DNA from: Leishmania martiniquensis
Lineage: Eukaryota > Euglenozoa > Kinetoplastea > Trypanosomatida > Trypanosomatidae
Length of the DNA: 64,000 bases
Direction: 5' to 3'
Assembly: GCF_017916325.1 (NCBI RefSeq)
Contig: NC_090163.1
Location: 814,501 to 878,500, forward strand
The position numbers were made by a program, and so were the translations under genes. The notes under the pieces are model-generated. The model worked only from the letters and a program-made list of their open reading frames with translations, made no database searches and was not told the origin of the DNA. Below, in pieces: positions 30,692-40,042 of the stretch; position 1 is the first letter of the stretch, and every line of letters begins with the position of its first letter.

Positions 30692-30964
30692 ATGACGCAG
30701 GTACCTAACGCGACGGTGAAGCTCTCCGAGATGCCGAAGGAGATGGAGAACTTTGCCATTTTTTGTGCTCAGGAGGGGCTGGCGAAACTGCAAACTGCGC
30801 AGGAGCTTGCCAGTTTTGTTCGAAAGGAGTTTGAAAACAAGTATGGGCCAACGTGGAACTGTTTTGTCGGCCGAAACTTCGGCAGTTTCGTTACGCATGA
30901 AGAGGGTAACTACGTGTACTTCTACGTTGGTCAAACTGGCGTTCTGCTTTTCAAGTCCTCGTAG
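30692..30964 (+). CDS. DYNLL1: Dynein light chain LC8 (DYNLL)
   Basis: 90 residues from the ATG at 30692 (in-frame codons upstream are not ATG-led and give an atypical length). LC8 is a dimeric hub that binds short linear motifs in dynein intermediate chains and many other proteins; in flagellates it belongs to axonemal and intraflagellar-transport dyneins. Diagnostic match: VRKEFENKYGPTWNCFVG, GRNFGSFVTHEEGNYVYF, YVGQTGVLLFKSS, nearly collinear with animal DYNLL1 (89 residues). The N-terminal half (MTQVPNATVKLSEMPKEM) is more variable but aligned. Confidence 0.96.
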   Translation: MTQVPNATVKLSEMPKEMENFAIFCAQEGLAKLQTAQELASFVRKEFENKYGPTWNCFVGRNFGSFVTHEEGNYVYFYVGQTGVLLFKSS

Positions 30965-31635
30965 TGCTTTTCGTTTTGGTGAACGACGTAGCGCACACAC
31001 ATGCGGTGCGTGCCGACGCGGTCAGCATTGCTTGCTAAGTGAAGCTGCTTCGTGCCACACGTGAGTGACCGAGGCCCGCGCGCCGCCTTTTCGCAGCTCT
31101 TTCATAGCGGCGGGTGGTACAGCTTTGACAAATTTTCTGCCTCTCGCGTAAGGGCGTGAGCGATGTACATCAGTTTTCGTTGGGGGCTGTCTGTGGGTCA
31201 CACGTGCGCTGCGTGCAGGCCATTAGCTCCAAAGCGGAGAGGAATTCGAAGTCTATAGAAGACAATGCGCGTCTGCCTCAGCGGTAGATCTTTCCTTTCA
31301 TGCGTGTGGACTCTCTTGTGCTATTCGTGCGTAGGCTCGCACCGACCAGCTGGCTTCTTCCGCGGAAGAGGTTTCCTATACTACACCCAATGGGGTGCAT
31401 TTTGTTTTTTTTTCTCTTGACGCACGGCTCTCCACGTATGCCATTGGTGAGTGGCCGCAGTCCGAATTAGAGAGACCGACGGGCGGCCGTCAGTGCTGTC
31501 CTCTCATGCCGTGACTCATCTGTTTAGGTGCCCTTTCAACTCCGCTCTTCTTCACCCCTTCTTCCCCTTTGCCGGGGAAAACAAAGAGCATAGACAGCAG
31601 AGGCCTGGGCAGGGGCAGATGGCATAGCTGCATCA
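30965..31635. other. Intergenic with splice-acceptor-like tract for MutY
   Basis: About 670 bases; a T-run near 31399-31412 and a pyrimidine tract at about 31535-31573 followed by AG near 31585, 50 bases before the MutY start. Otherwise nothing recognised. Confidence 0.55.
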
Positions 31636-33192
31636 ATGCCCCGCCGATCCGCTTGTAAGCCGAGTACCCGCGGCGAATGGCTTACCCCACTTGGCAGCAC
31701 TGCCACACCGGAGTACTTCCACTCTATCCAAGAGGAAGTTATCGGGTGGTGGCGGCAGCACCAGCGCCGAGACCTCCCATGGCGGCAGACGCTTCCTCAT
31801 GACAGTGACGGCGAAAGCGGAGCGCTCACCGGAGAGAGGCGCCGTACAAGTGCTACTACGGCGCGGTATGATCCATACCAGGTGTGGGTGTCCGAAGTTA
31901 TGTCGCAGCAGACACGCATGGAGACCGTCATACCCTACTACACCGCGTGGATGAAGAGGTTCCCGTCGATCGAGGCGCTTGCGGCGTCGACGGAGGACGA
32001 GGTCAGATCTGTCTGGGCGGGTATGGGGTACTATCGTCGCGCGATGCACCTGCGCAAGGGTGCTCAGTACCTCCTTGAGTGGTCCAAGGAACGGGAGAAA
32101 ACCACGGTGTCGTGTATGCCGTCCTTCCAAGAGGAGCTCTTGAAAGTCCCAGGGATAGGGCCATACACTTCGGCTGCCATCGCATCAATGTGCTTCGGCG
32201 AGCCTGTGTGCTGTGTGGACGGTAACGTGATACGCGTCCTGAGTCGTCTCCGGGGCGAGCGAGGCTTCGATCCCAAATTTCTGGCAAATGTCAAGGAGGC
32301 GACGGCCTGGGGGCAGGAGCTCATGGGTAACTCGCCCACCACCTCCACTGTCGTTTGCCGAGACCCGAGCGCTTTGAATCAGGGACTCATGGAACTTGGC
32401 GCATCGGTCTGTCGTCCGAGCGGCGCGCCGCTCTGCACCTCATGCCCCCTACAGCAGTTTTGCTGCGCCAGCGCGCTGCTGCAGTGTGGCGACATCGAGG
32501 CGATCGAGGGTGTCATCCCGGTCCGTGCCGCGAGAATGGCGAAGCGCAACGCGCGCGAGATTTGTGCTGTCCACGAGATGCCTGCGGGTTGCACCAATGA
32601 CACCAGACGTTTTGTGGTTGTTCGCCGTCCAGGTGATGGGCTGCTGGGTGGCATGCTCGAGTTCCCTACCGTGAGCGTATCCGCGACAGACAAGGACGAG
32701 GTCACCGTGCCTGTACTTCAACATCCATTGAGCGCGTTGACGTGGAAAGGGAAGGTGAAGCCGACAAGCGTGAGGGTGTGCGGAAACGTTCGACACATAT
32801 TCAGTCACATTGTCATGGATGTGGAGGTCGTTCACGTGCAATGGCCTGCGGACGCCGACGAGGCTGCTCTCCTCAGGAGGGTCGCAGAGGTGGTGGATGG
32901 CCACCGCACAGGCGGTTCCTGTAACCAATTTCCTGCAGCTGGGCGCATCTTCGTAATGTCGGAAGCGGGCTTGAGGGAGAGCGCACCAAGTCGCCTAATG
33001 CTGAAGGTGCTCCAGAGGATATCTCCTGCGGAGGTCAAGTGTGTGGGCCCCAGTAGTGTGGATAAAGTAGCTACCCAGGAGAGCGCTGACTCATTGTCCC
33101 CACCCAAGAAGGTGGCGAGAAGGAGGCAGGCGCACTCGTATGCGCGTCCCCGTAAGCCATCTGATTCGTCCAGCACATGCACAAACGTTTGA
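31636..33192 (+). CDS. MUTY: A/G-specific adenine DNA glycosylase (MutY/MUTYH)
   Basis: 518 residues, ATG at 31636. Removes adenine mispaired with 8-oxoguanine. Visible: RRDLPWR (~44-50), catalytic Glu87 in VWVSEVMSQQTRM, helix-hairpin-helix VPGIGPYTSAA (~171-181), Asp195 in VDGNV, and four cluster cysteines at 259, 267, 270 and 276. Spacing is C-x7-C-x2-C-x5-C, one residue longer in the first gap than the usual x6. About 27 residues, rich in Ser/Thr/Arg, are inserted between RRDLPWR and YDPYQVW, which are nearly adjacent in bacterial MutY. A NUDIX-like C-terminal domain that reads 8-oxoG is indicated by FVVVRRPGDGLLGGMLEFP. The tail contains a basic PKKVARRRQ stretch that could be a nuclear signal. 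Confidence 0.95.
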   Translation: MPRRSACKPSTRGEWLTPLGSTATPEYFHSIQEEVIGWWRQHQRRDLPWRQTLPHDSDGESGALTGERRRTSATTARYDPYQVWVSEVMSQQTRMETVIPYYTAWMKRFPSIEALAASTEDEVRSVWAGMGYYRRAMHLRKGAQYLLEWSKEREKTTVSCMPSFQEELLKVPGIGPYTSAAIASMCFGEPVCCVDGNVIRVLSRLRGERGFDPKFLANVKEATAWGQELMGNSPTTSTVVCRDPSALNQGLMELGASVCRPSGAPLCTSCPLQQFCCASALLQCGDIEAIEGVIPVRAARMAKRNAREICAVHEMPAGCTNDTRRFVVVRRPGDGLLGGMLEFPTVSVSATDKDEVTVPVLQHPLSALTWKGKVKPTSVRVCGNVRHIFSHIVMDVEVVHVQWPADADEAALLRRVAEVVDGHRTGGSCNQFPAAGRIFVMSEAGLRESAPSRLMLKVLQRISPAEVKCVGPSSVDKVATQESADSLSPPKKVARRRQAHSYARPRKPSDSSSTCTNV

Positions 33193-33620
33193 AAGAGGCA
33201 TCCGCACACGTCTTCTTGTTATGGCGCTACCCGTTCCCCTTCCCTTTCCATCAAAGCCGGATAATCGCCTGTGAAGAATATTGCTGACGGGAAGGTCCGC
33301 GAGACAGCTGCGTGGACGGTTGAGGCTGCTGAGGCTTTTGCCCTTATGTGATCTTCTGGCTCAGCGCCGAATGCGTGCGCGGGCGCGTACTGCATGGACC
33401 TGAAGCCGCCGGTCGACGCTTTCTTTGGCTCGCTGCTGAATTTTCCTTAGGGGATGCAGCGGGGTGAAAGCCTCTCTCGGTCTTTCGCCGTGCCCTCTTC
33501 TCACCTCTCCCACTCTCAGCTCTGTAGCAGTTCTTATTGTGATTATCGTTGTGTTTCCCCCCTCTACTTCATTTCTTTTCGCCGCACTGTGCACCCGAAC
33601 AGAGCTCGTCATCTCTCACA
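33193..33620. other. Intergenic with splice-acceptor-like tract
   Basis: About 430 bases with a pyrimidine-rich tract (about 33473-33525) followed by AG dinucleotides ~100 bases before the kelch-gene ATG. No gene seen. Confidence 0.55.
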
Positions 33621-36101
33621 ATGCAAAGCTGGTACGAATTCGGCTACAACGGATTTCCGTCTGGCGAGCAACGTCGCCGCTTCTATCGCCAGCGTGACGA
33701 CCCCTGCGACAGTGAGGAGGAACGCGATTACGATGACAAAACCAACGATCGCCCCATCTTCTACTACCCGCTGGATGCGAGTGAGGAAGGAGAAAGGTCC
33801 TCCTGCTCAGTTTCGCTATCAGCGTCGACCTCATCTGACGATGATGATAAAAGCGGGTGTGCGGCTGGCGACTTGATGCCACGGACACGACTAAATGGCG
33901 CGTATACCTCTCACCGCTCAAGGAGGGGCGCCCGGCGAGCGTCGCGCGTGGAGTCGTCGTTGCGCTGCCTGCTGCACACTACCTTGTACGAGGACATCCC
34001 CGCGTGGTATGGGTCCAGCAGCGTCACTCTGTCCTCCACCTGTTCGCCACTCGAGATGTATAGCCTCCGGTACGGTGGCGCCCCATGTGCCTCCCCCTTC
34101 GCTGTGTCGAATCAGTTCAGCGCGTGGCGTTGGTGCTTGGAGCCAATGGCGGCCGCCTCGACGCCGCAGAACGAGGCATCCGGAAATATCCATTGTGTGC
34201 GCCTCGTAGATGATCCGTCACTAATGTCGCTCCTGCAGTGGAGCGCCCTGCACCCAGCTTTGCGCCTCGGGCACACGTCGACGCTGCGGGCACCTCCTCG
34301 AATCGGACACTGCGCGGTGCCCCTGACGTCTCTCGACGCATCCACGCTGCAGTACTTTCTCTCTGACCGCAGCCAAAGCGCGCACGCGACAGAGGCGAGC
34401 GGCCTTGGCACCGCAGCAGGTCGCCTCGGCAAAAAGGCGCTTGACAACATCCCCGTCCTCTGCCCACGCAGTGATGTGGATCTTCACGTGTCTCTGGTCA
34501 TTGGTGGAGCGTCGCAGCTGGTGGATATGTCCACTAGCAGCGGAGCAGGCGGCGGCCACAGTAGCAGGGGAGCTGGCGGGCTGGGGGGTGACCATAGCGC
34601 TTTTAGAGGACCAAACCTTGACCGTGTGGCAATTGATGGATCGCACATTCTTTCTCACCCTGCGGTCTGCCTTTCACTAATTGCCCACTCCACTGCTCAG
34701 CCTCGCCAGCACACCATTTACTTGCCGCTCGATGGACCGTCCGTGTCGGCTCTGTCACCCAGGGCGTTCGCCACGCTCACCTCCTGGCCTGATCCCAATG
34801 GCGAGGAGTTTACCTTTCGCTCCTTTGCGTATATTGGCGGCACTGACAACGGCCGCGATCCGCTCGCCCACCTCGAGGTGGAGCTGTTCCAGCTGAATCT
34901 CGACACATGGGTGTGGAGTAGCAATTCTATTCCCACGTACGGCGCGATGCCGCCCCCGCGCTTCGGACACTCCGTCACGATGGTGAAAGAAGATGCGTGC
35001 TTGCTCATGCTTGGCGGCGTCGGCGCTGGTCGTACGTATCTGAACGATCTTCACGTACTGGATCTCCGAACCCGGGTGTGGCGAGAGGTGTTCATCCCGT
35101 TCGGAGTCAATATGCCACGCCGCGCTTTCTTCACGGCAGCGGTGCTCGCGTTGCCCGACACTCCTCCACAATACAGAAGCGGCGGCGCTCACAACGCTTT
35201 TGCCGGCTCGGATGACACCGCGTTTGTCCGACGTGCGGCGGCAACTGTAGCACGCCAATCAATCTCTGCACCACCGGCAGCGGCAGTGCAGCAAGGCTCT
35301 AGCAGCGGGGACGAAGACGAGGGGGATGACAATGTTTGGCCTGCGAGGGTCGCGGGTGCACGGTCCAGAAGTGCTCTGGTAGTTTTGGGAGGTGAGTGCG
35401 AAGGGACACCGGTGACCTCTGCGTGGGCATGCATCCTGCGCAGCGGCAGCTGGCGTTGCCTCTCTTTCCCTCTGCGCACGCAGCCGCACTTCTCGCACGT
35501 GGCGCGCTCCGCTGTGCTGACCGAGGCGGAGTCGGAGCGCGCGAGTCGCCTCTTGTCACGGACCGACTTCCGTACAGCGATGCAGGCGCTCATGGAGCGG
35601 GCACTGCACCCTCGCCCGCTGACCGGATTCGATTCCCTCGCCCACTTGAATTCGGTGCACGAACCCTACATGGCCGTGTGTCACGGCTCTCTTGCCCAGG
35701 CAGTGCTGCTTCCTTCAGACACCGGGGCTGCCGAACGTCTCATTCTGAGTGGAGGCTCGCAGGGACCTTCAGTGAGCTTGGTGTCGGAGATGAGCTTTCT
35801 GGGGACAAGCTTGAAGGACAGCGCCTCACTGTGGCTGCTAACCGCACATCAGCATGGTTCGCTGGCATCCACGCTCTGCAAACGCGTCCGGCACCTGCAC
35901 ATCCTCTTCTTTCAGAAGGATGCGCGGCTGTCGCGTGCGGCGCAGTCGATGCTGGAGTCTGACGACGGTAGGGCATCGCGACCCAGCCCTGTTTCTGCAG
36001 AAGACATGCGCTTCAATCGCCTTCTGAGTAACTGTATGCTAGACGGGCAACTGACAGAGTGGATGCGGCTGGCCCGCAAGCGCCTGCATGAGGAGCCGTG
36101 A
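33621..36101 (+). CDS. Kelch-repeat protein of unknown function
   Basis: 826 residues from the ATG at 33621 (MQSWYEFGYNG). Several kelch-type blades can be seen: SFAYIGGTDNGRD with LNLDTWVW, then PPPRFGHSVTMV and LLMLGGVGAG with LHVLDLRTRVWREV, then PRRAFFTAAVL, ALVVLGGECEG and RLILSGGSQGP. They are spread over a long protein with Ser/Gly/Asp-rich insertions (for example ~70-110 and an acidic run SSGDEDEGDD), so the propeller is interrupted and possibly only partly canonical. No catalytic domain, signal peptide or membrane segment. Likely a protein-interaction scaffold; partner unknown. Confidence 0.8.
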   Translation: MQSWYEFGYNGFPSGEQRRRFYRQRDDPCDSEEERDYDDKTNDRPIFYYPLDASEEGERSSCSVSLSASTSSDDDDKSGCAAGDLMPRTRLNGAYTSHRSRRGARRASRVESSLRCLLHTTLYEDIPAWYGSSSVTLSSTCSPLEMYSLRYGGAPCASPFAVSNQFSAWRWCLEPMAAASTPQNEASGNIHCVRLVDDPSLMSLLQWSALHPALRLGHTSTLRAPPRIGHCAVPLTSLDASTLQYFLSDRSQSAHATEASGLGTAAGRLGKKALDNIPVLCPRSDVDLHVSLVIGGASQLVDMSTSSGAGGGHSSRGAGGLGGDHSAFRGPNLDRVAIDGSHILSHPAVCLSLIAHSTAQPRQHTIYLPLDGPSVSALSPRAFATLTSWPDPNGEEFTFRSFAYIGGTDNGRDPLAHLEVELFQLNLDTWVWSSNSIPTYGAMPPPRFGHSVTMVKEDACLLMLGGVGAGRTYLNDLHVLDLRTRVWREVFIPFGVNMPRRAFFTAAVLALPDTPPQYRSGGAHNAFAGSDDTAFVRRAAATVARQSISAPPAAAVQQGSSSGDEDEGDDNVWPARVAGARSRSALVVLGGECEGTPVTSAWACILRSGSWRCLSFPLRTQPHFSHVARSAVLTEAESERASRLLSRTDFRTAMQALMERALHPRPLTGFDSLAHLNSVHEPYMAVCHGSLAQAVLLPSDTGAAERLILSGGSQGPSVSLVSEMSFLGTSLKDSASLWLLTAHQHGSLASTLCKRVRHLHILFFQKDARLSRAAQSMLESDDGRASRPSPVSAEDMRFNRLLSNCMLDGQLTEWMRLARKRLHEEP

Positions 36102-36569
36102 GTGAGCGAATGTGCCGAGAAGAAAACGCCTGCGCGTGTGCACCCCGTGGTGCGGTGACGACTCTCTTGCAATCTTCCACGATTAGCGTAGGGCGAGGGT
36201 GCCCTGCATCATTTTCCCGGTTCACTGCTGCATCGAGTCGCAGGGAGGAAACGACACAGCGAAGACGCGTCACATAGGGCAATGCCAGATTTCCAAGCAG
36301 AAGACGTGGGAATGGGGGGGGACGGTGCCCACCTTCTCGCTATTCCCATAGCAACGCCAGCAAAAGTGTGGTACGCGCGACATTCCCCCCTTCCCCCGTT
36401 ATCACGCTCTTTTTGCAGCGTACAGCTCTCCTCATTTCTCGCCGGTGGAAACGGCTGTATCCTCCGCACGCTGCTTCCTCGAGCGCCTTCTCTTCGCGAG
36501 CGCACGACGCTGATTTGTGCTGCAGCATTCGTCACTCTTTATACCCCTCCGCTTTTTCCCCTGTTCATT
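36102..36569. other. Intergenic with splice-acceptor-like tract
   Basis: About 470 bases with a pyrimidine tract (about 36383-36414) ending in CTTTTTGCAG, AG at 36417-36418, ~150 bases before the methyltransferase ATG. The methyltransferase frame is open through here but codons before 36570 look like leader. Confidence 0.6.
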
Positions 36570-37301
36570 ATGCCGCACCAGAGCCGTCATCACAAGGTAG
36601 CCATGCTCGCGCTCATATCGGACCACGTAAAGTCGCTCCGGTCGCTGGTGTACGACACGTGTATTGTGCCGGTGACTTCTCGGTGGTATCGTGAGGTGCT
36701 GCTGGAGTGTCCGATGAATAGTGTTATCCTGGATATAGGCATCGGCACCGCTACTAGTCTTATCGCGAACCGTGACATTGTGGTGAGCAAGAAAATGACG
36801 GTGACTGGGGTGGACTACGACCTTGCCTACGTGCGCAGCGCTCAGGCGAACATAGCCGCGTGTGGCGGCCGGCTGCAGGACTTGGTGAAGATCGAGCAGG
36901 CGGACATCCACGACTATAATAAGTTGCACACAGAGAAGTTCGACATTCTGTACTTCTCAGGCAGCTTCATGATCCTTCCGTGGCAGTCCGGAGCGCTGCG
37001 GCACTGCGTGCAGATGCTCCGCAGTCCAGTGCCCAAGGTGCCCGGGGGGTGCAACATTTTTTTTACTCAAACTTTCGAGAAGCGCACGCTCATTGGCCAG
37101 TATGTCACACCGCTGGTAAAGCGTGTGCTGAAGGCGATCACGACCATCGACTTTGGCGAGGTGACGTACGAGGATGAGTTCCGCGCCGCTCTTGAGAAGG
37201 CCGAGGTGGAGATTGTGCATGTGAAGCCTATCACGGCCTCATCTTATCGGACCCAGGCGCTCGTTATGGCGCGTCCACGCGTGATGCTGCAGCACGGGTG
37301 A
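36570..37301 (+). CDS. Class I SAM-dependent methyltransferase
   Basis: 243 residues from the ATG at 36570 (MPHQSRHHK), chosen because it follows the splice-type AG and the preceding frame is low-complexity. Rossmann-type methyltransferase signs: motif I VILDIGIGTATSL (~50-62), the acidic end of beta 2 in VTGVDYDLAYV, an Asp-containing IEQADIHDYN after beta 3, and DILYFSGSFMILPW at beta 4. Substrate is not clear; the shape is like small-molecule or lipid methyltransferases rather than RNA or protein-arginine enzymes, a weak inference. No membrane segment or targeting signal is obvious. Confidence 0.83.
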   Translation: MPHQSRHHKVAMLALISDHVKSLRSLVYDTCIVPVTSRWYREVLLECPMNSVILDIGIGTATSLIANRDIVVSKKMTVTGVDYDLAYVRSAQANIAACGGRLQDLVKIEQADIHDYNKLHTEKFDILYFSGSFMILPWQSGALRHCVQMLRSPVPKVPGGCNIFFTQTFEKRTLIGQYVTPLVKRVLKAITTIDFGEVTYEDEFRAALEKAEVEIVHVKPITASSYRTQALVMARPRVMLQHG

Positions 37302-38089
37302 GTGCGGCGACTCTCTTCCGCCCTGTGCTTGGCTACAGAGCGAAAGGGAGAGGGCACACCGCGTACTTGTTTCTACGGAGAGAGTTGCGAGTCAGCGCTG
37401 TTTGTGGGAACTCAGTCGAGGTACCCTAACTAAGTGGAACATGGAAGGCGACTATGAGGCCGCATCTCTTTTGTCAGGGTCGCAAGGGCACCGAACAAGA
37501 CGAAAAGGAAAGGCGTAGTCTCGCTCATGGCAGAATCGTCTCTCCGACGTCGTGTCGCCGTTTCTTAGGGATGACGTGATGGCGACACGGTGGGGATACA
37601 GCACACCGACACTCACAGTCTGCGTAGCTTCCTTGTGCGTAAGACGCGCAGATCCACACCATCTCCAACACCTATCCTTACTTGTGGCGCCGTTGCTCCA
37701 TGTAAACCTCTCCTTTTCGCATACACTCGGCCCGACGGCTTGTGCCGCAAGGGACTCTGCCCATACACGTATGTGCGCATCTTCTGCAACAGCGAAAAAA
37801 AGGAAAGAAAGCAGCACAGCGCAAAAAAAGCCGCCCATATCAAACACGCTTGACATCAAGTCGACGGAGACACTGCACACAAGCATACTTGTTCACAACA
37901 CCTTCGCACCAGCCAGACAACCAACACGAATCTTCTCTCCCCCGTTTTTGTGTCTCAGACCTCAGGATCTTTTCTTTTCGCTTCGTTGTGGTATAACAGT
38001 GCCTGCGCGACTGTTGTGGCACTCACCTCTCTCGCTCAGCTCGCATCGCGCAACAGCCACACGCACGCGAGCACGCATCTTGTGCAGAA
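37302..38089. other. Intergenic with splice-acceptor-like tract
   Basis: About 790 bases, A-rich around 37790-37830, with a short pyrimidine tract CACCTCTCTCGCTCAG ending at AG 38038-38039, 50 bases before the next ATG. Small frames here are unsupported. Confidence 0.55.
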
Positions 38090-40042
38090 ATGACCATCCC
38101 CATAACAGAGAGCATCGGAAAGGCTCGGTGGACCCAGGGTGAGGATGATGAAACGAGTCTTCAAGTCCGGATCCCCCGTGTCCTCCCAGACGGCGTGCGG
38201 CCGCGCGAGCTGACGGTAGAGATCAAGGATAGCTCCATCCTCTGCATCAGTCACAAGGAAAAACGGATCCTCCAGTGGCGCCTGTACGCCCCTGTGAACG
38301 ACGAGGTGGAGTGGCGCATCGAGGACAATGACGTGTTTGTTGCAGATTTGGACAAGAAGTCCGGCGCGCCATGGAGCTGTCTCCTCGACTTGCCGATGCA
38401 CGCCGACGACGAGCTGTTGACGTCGGCTGCCGAGATCGACCGTATGTTTCACGCTCAGCTACCTGTCCTTCCCTCCATCGAAGATAGTGAGGGCGAGGAT
38501 GCGGCGACGAAGGCGCGTGACGAAGCGGAGGCAGAGAGGAACGGCAAAGCCGAAGCCGCGGCTGCGGATGGGGAGGACGACCTCGATAAGCTGCTGGACG
38601 AGGTGGCGAAGGAGGTCACGGGCAAGGAACCGAAGGAGGGCGAAGGCGAAGACGATAGCACCGCCGCTTTTATAAAGGCTGAGCTTGAGAACTACCGAGT
38701 TGAGGAAGAGGAGATCAAGAAGAAGCTGACGGAGGTCGAGACCACGCTGAACAACTCAACAGACACTGAGGCTACCAAAACGGCAATCGAGCAGAAGCGC
38801 ATTCTGGACGAGATGATTCGGCTGCACAGCCAGTGCCGCAAAATTCGATCGCAGCCGAGCACGCTGGAGAACTTTCTGCGGTGCACGCAGCTTGACCTGC
38901 AGAAGGCACGCGTCAATATTGGAGAGTCTGGCGAGAACGAGGAGGAGGAGTACCAGTCAGACGAGGAGCGTAAGCTGAATGCGTCGGAGCTCATGGCATG
39001 CGGCCTGAAGTTCTTCGAGGACCAGGACATCAAGGGCTGCCTGCACTTCCTGCGCCTTGCTGCCATTCACCACAAGCACGAGCAGAGCACGCTGCTGTTA
39101 TACAATATTTATAGCCAGCTGCAGTCGCCTCGCGGTGCTTTTCTGCTGATGAAGCGCGCGCTCGACGATAACGTACCGAGCGCTGCTGTGAACCAGAAAG
39201 TTGGCGAGCTGTATGACCAGGGCGCCCGTCACTTTCTTCCCCTCTTCCCGGCGGCCATCTACTTCTACCAGCGTGCAGCCAAGCTTGGCCACGTGAATGG
39301 CATGCTGAGCCTGGCGCAGCTGTGGCTTCGCGGCTCTACCGCATCATCGATGCTCTCCGAGGAGGAGGTCGAGGCCCAGCAGAGTATCTCGAAGTACCAC
39401 GCATGGCTGCAGAAGGCAATGGATCGTGGCTGTGGCTCTGCGTATTTTGTGCGTGGCTGCATGCACATCAAGGGTGAGCACGGCGTGGCCAAGTCGTATG
39501 CGGCGGCGAAAGAGTACCTCGACGCTGCGGCAGGCGCGCAGCCGGAGATTCTCCGCCGCGCCCCGCAGATTCCAATGATGTTGGAGATGCTGCGCGAAGA
39601 GGAGGAGTCCGCAAAGGTGAAGCCGGAGATGACGAGTACATCCGAGTCAACCAACAAGGCTGCCGCAGCTCCCTCGGGCCCCACTGCTCTAGAAGCTGTG
39701 CCCGACCCTTCCGACGAGGGTGTCAAGGTAACTTCATCAGTGGCTCGACTGAATGCTCTTAGCAACAGGGCTGCAGGCGCCTCTGCCGGTAGCGACGCCA
39801 TGGCCCCCCGAACCGTCAGTGAAAGCGCCGCCATGCGCGCTAGAAAGGGCTTCGGCAGCGGCTCCCGTAGCAAGCTCTTCTGGGAGCGTGCCTGCGTCGC
39901 GGGCGTTACCGTGTACAGCGTGTATACATTGGCCTTCCCCATCCGCATTGTCCTTCTCCCCTTCTTCTACTCGGCCATTAGCGGTATCATCGAGGCCATC
40001 CCGTGGCTGGCGAACAACAACGCAGATCTCAGCATGTTTTAG
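38090..40042 (+). CDS. CS-domain and Sel1/TPR-like repeat protein with C-terminal membrane anchor
   Basis: 650 residues, ATG at 38090. Residues ~20-105 look like a CS (p23/NudC-type) domain: LQVRIPRVLPDGVRPRELTV, a central ILCISHKEKR, then LYAPVNDEVEWRIEDNDVFV and a Trp-containing end. An acidic, Lys/Glu-rich linker with coiled-coil tendency follows (~125-280). Residues ~300-490 show Sel1/TPR-like helical pairs (ACGLKFFEDQDIKGCLHFLR, FYQRAAKLGHVNGMLSLAQL, GSAYFVRGCMHIKGEHGVAK). A Ser/Ala-rich stretch precedes a hydrophobic segment (~605-635), compatible with a tail anchor or single span. CS domains usually assist Hsp90 or dynein regulators, so a membrane-bound co-chaperone is a reasonable guess, not shown. 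No named family recognised. Confidence 0.82.
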   Translation: MTIPITESIGKARWTQGEDDETSLQVRIPRVLPDGVRPRELTVEIKDSSILCISHKEKRILQWRLYAPVNDEVEWRIEDNDVFVADLDKKSGAPWSCLLDLPMHADDELLTSAAEIDRMFHAQLPVLPSIEDSEGEDAATKARDEAEAERNGKAEAAAADGEDDLDKLLDEVAKEVTGKEPKEGEGEDDSTAAFIKAELENYRVEEEEIKKKLTEVETTLNNSTDTEATKTAIEQKRILDEMIRLHSQCRKIRSQPSTLENFLRCTQLDLQKARVNIGESGENEEEEYQSDEERKLNASELMACGLKFFEDQDIKGCLHFLRLAAIHHKHEQSTLLLYNIYSQLQSPRGAFLLMKRALDDNVPSAAVNQKVGELYDQGARHFLPLFPAAIYFYQRAAKLGHVNGMLSLAQLWLRGSTASSMLSEEEVEAQQSISKYHAWLQKAMDRGCGSAYFVRGCMHIKGEHGVAKSYAAAKEYLDAAAGAQPEILRRAPQIPMMLEMLREEEESAKVKPEMTSTSESTNKAAAAPSGPTALEAVPDPSDEGVKVTSSVARLNALSNRAAGASAGSDAMAPRTVSESAAMRARKGFGSGSRSKLFWERACVAGVTVYSVYTLAFPIRIVLLPFFYSAISGIIEAIPWLANNNADLSMF

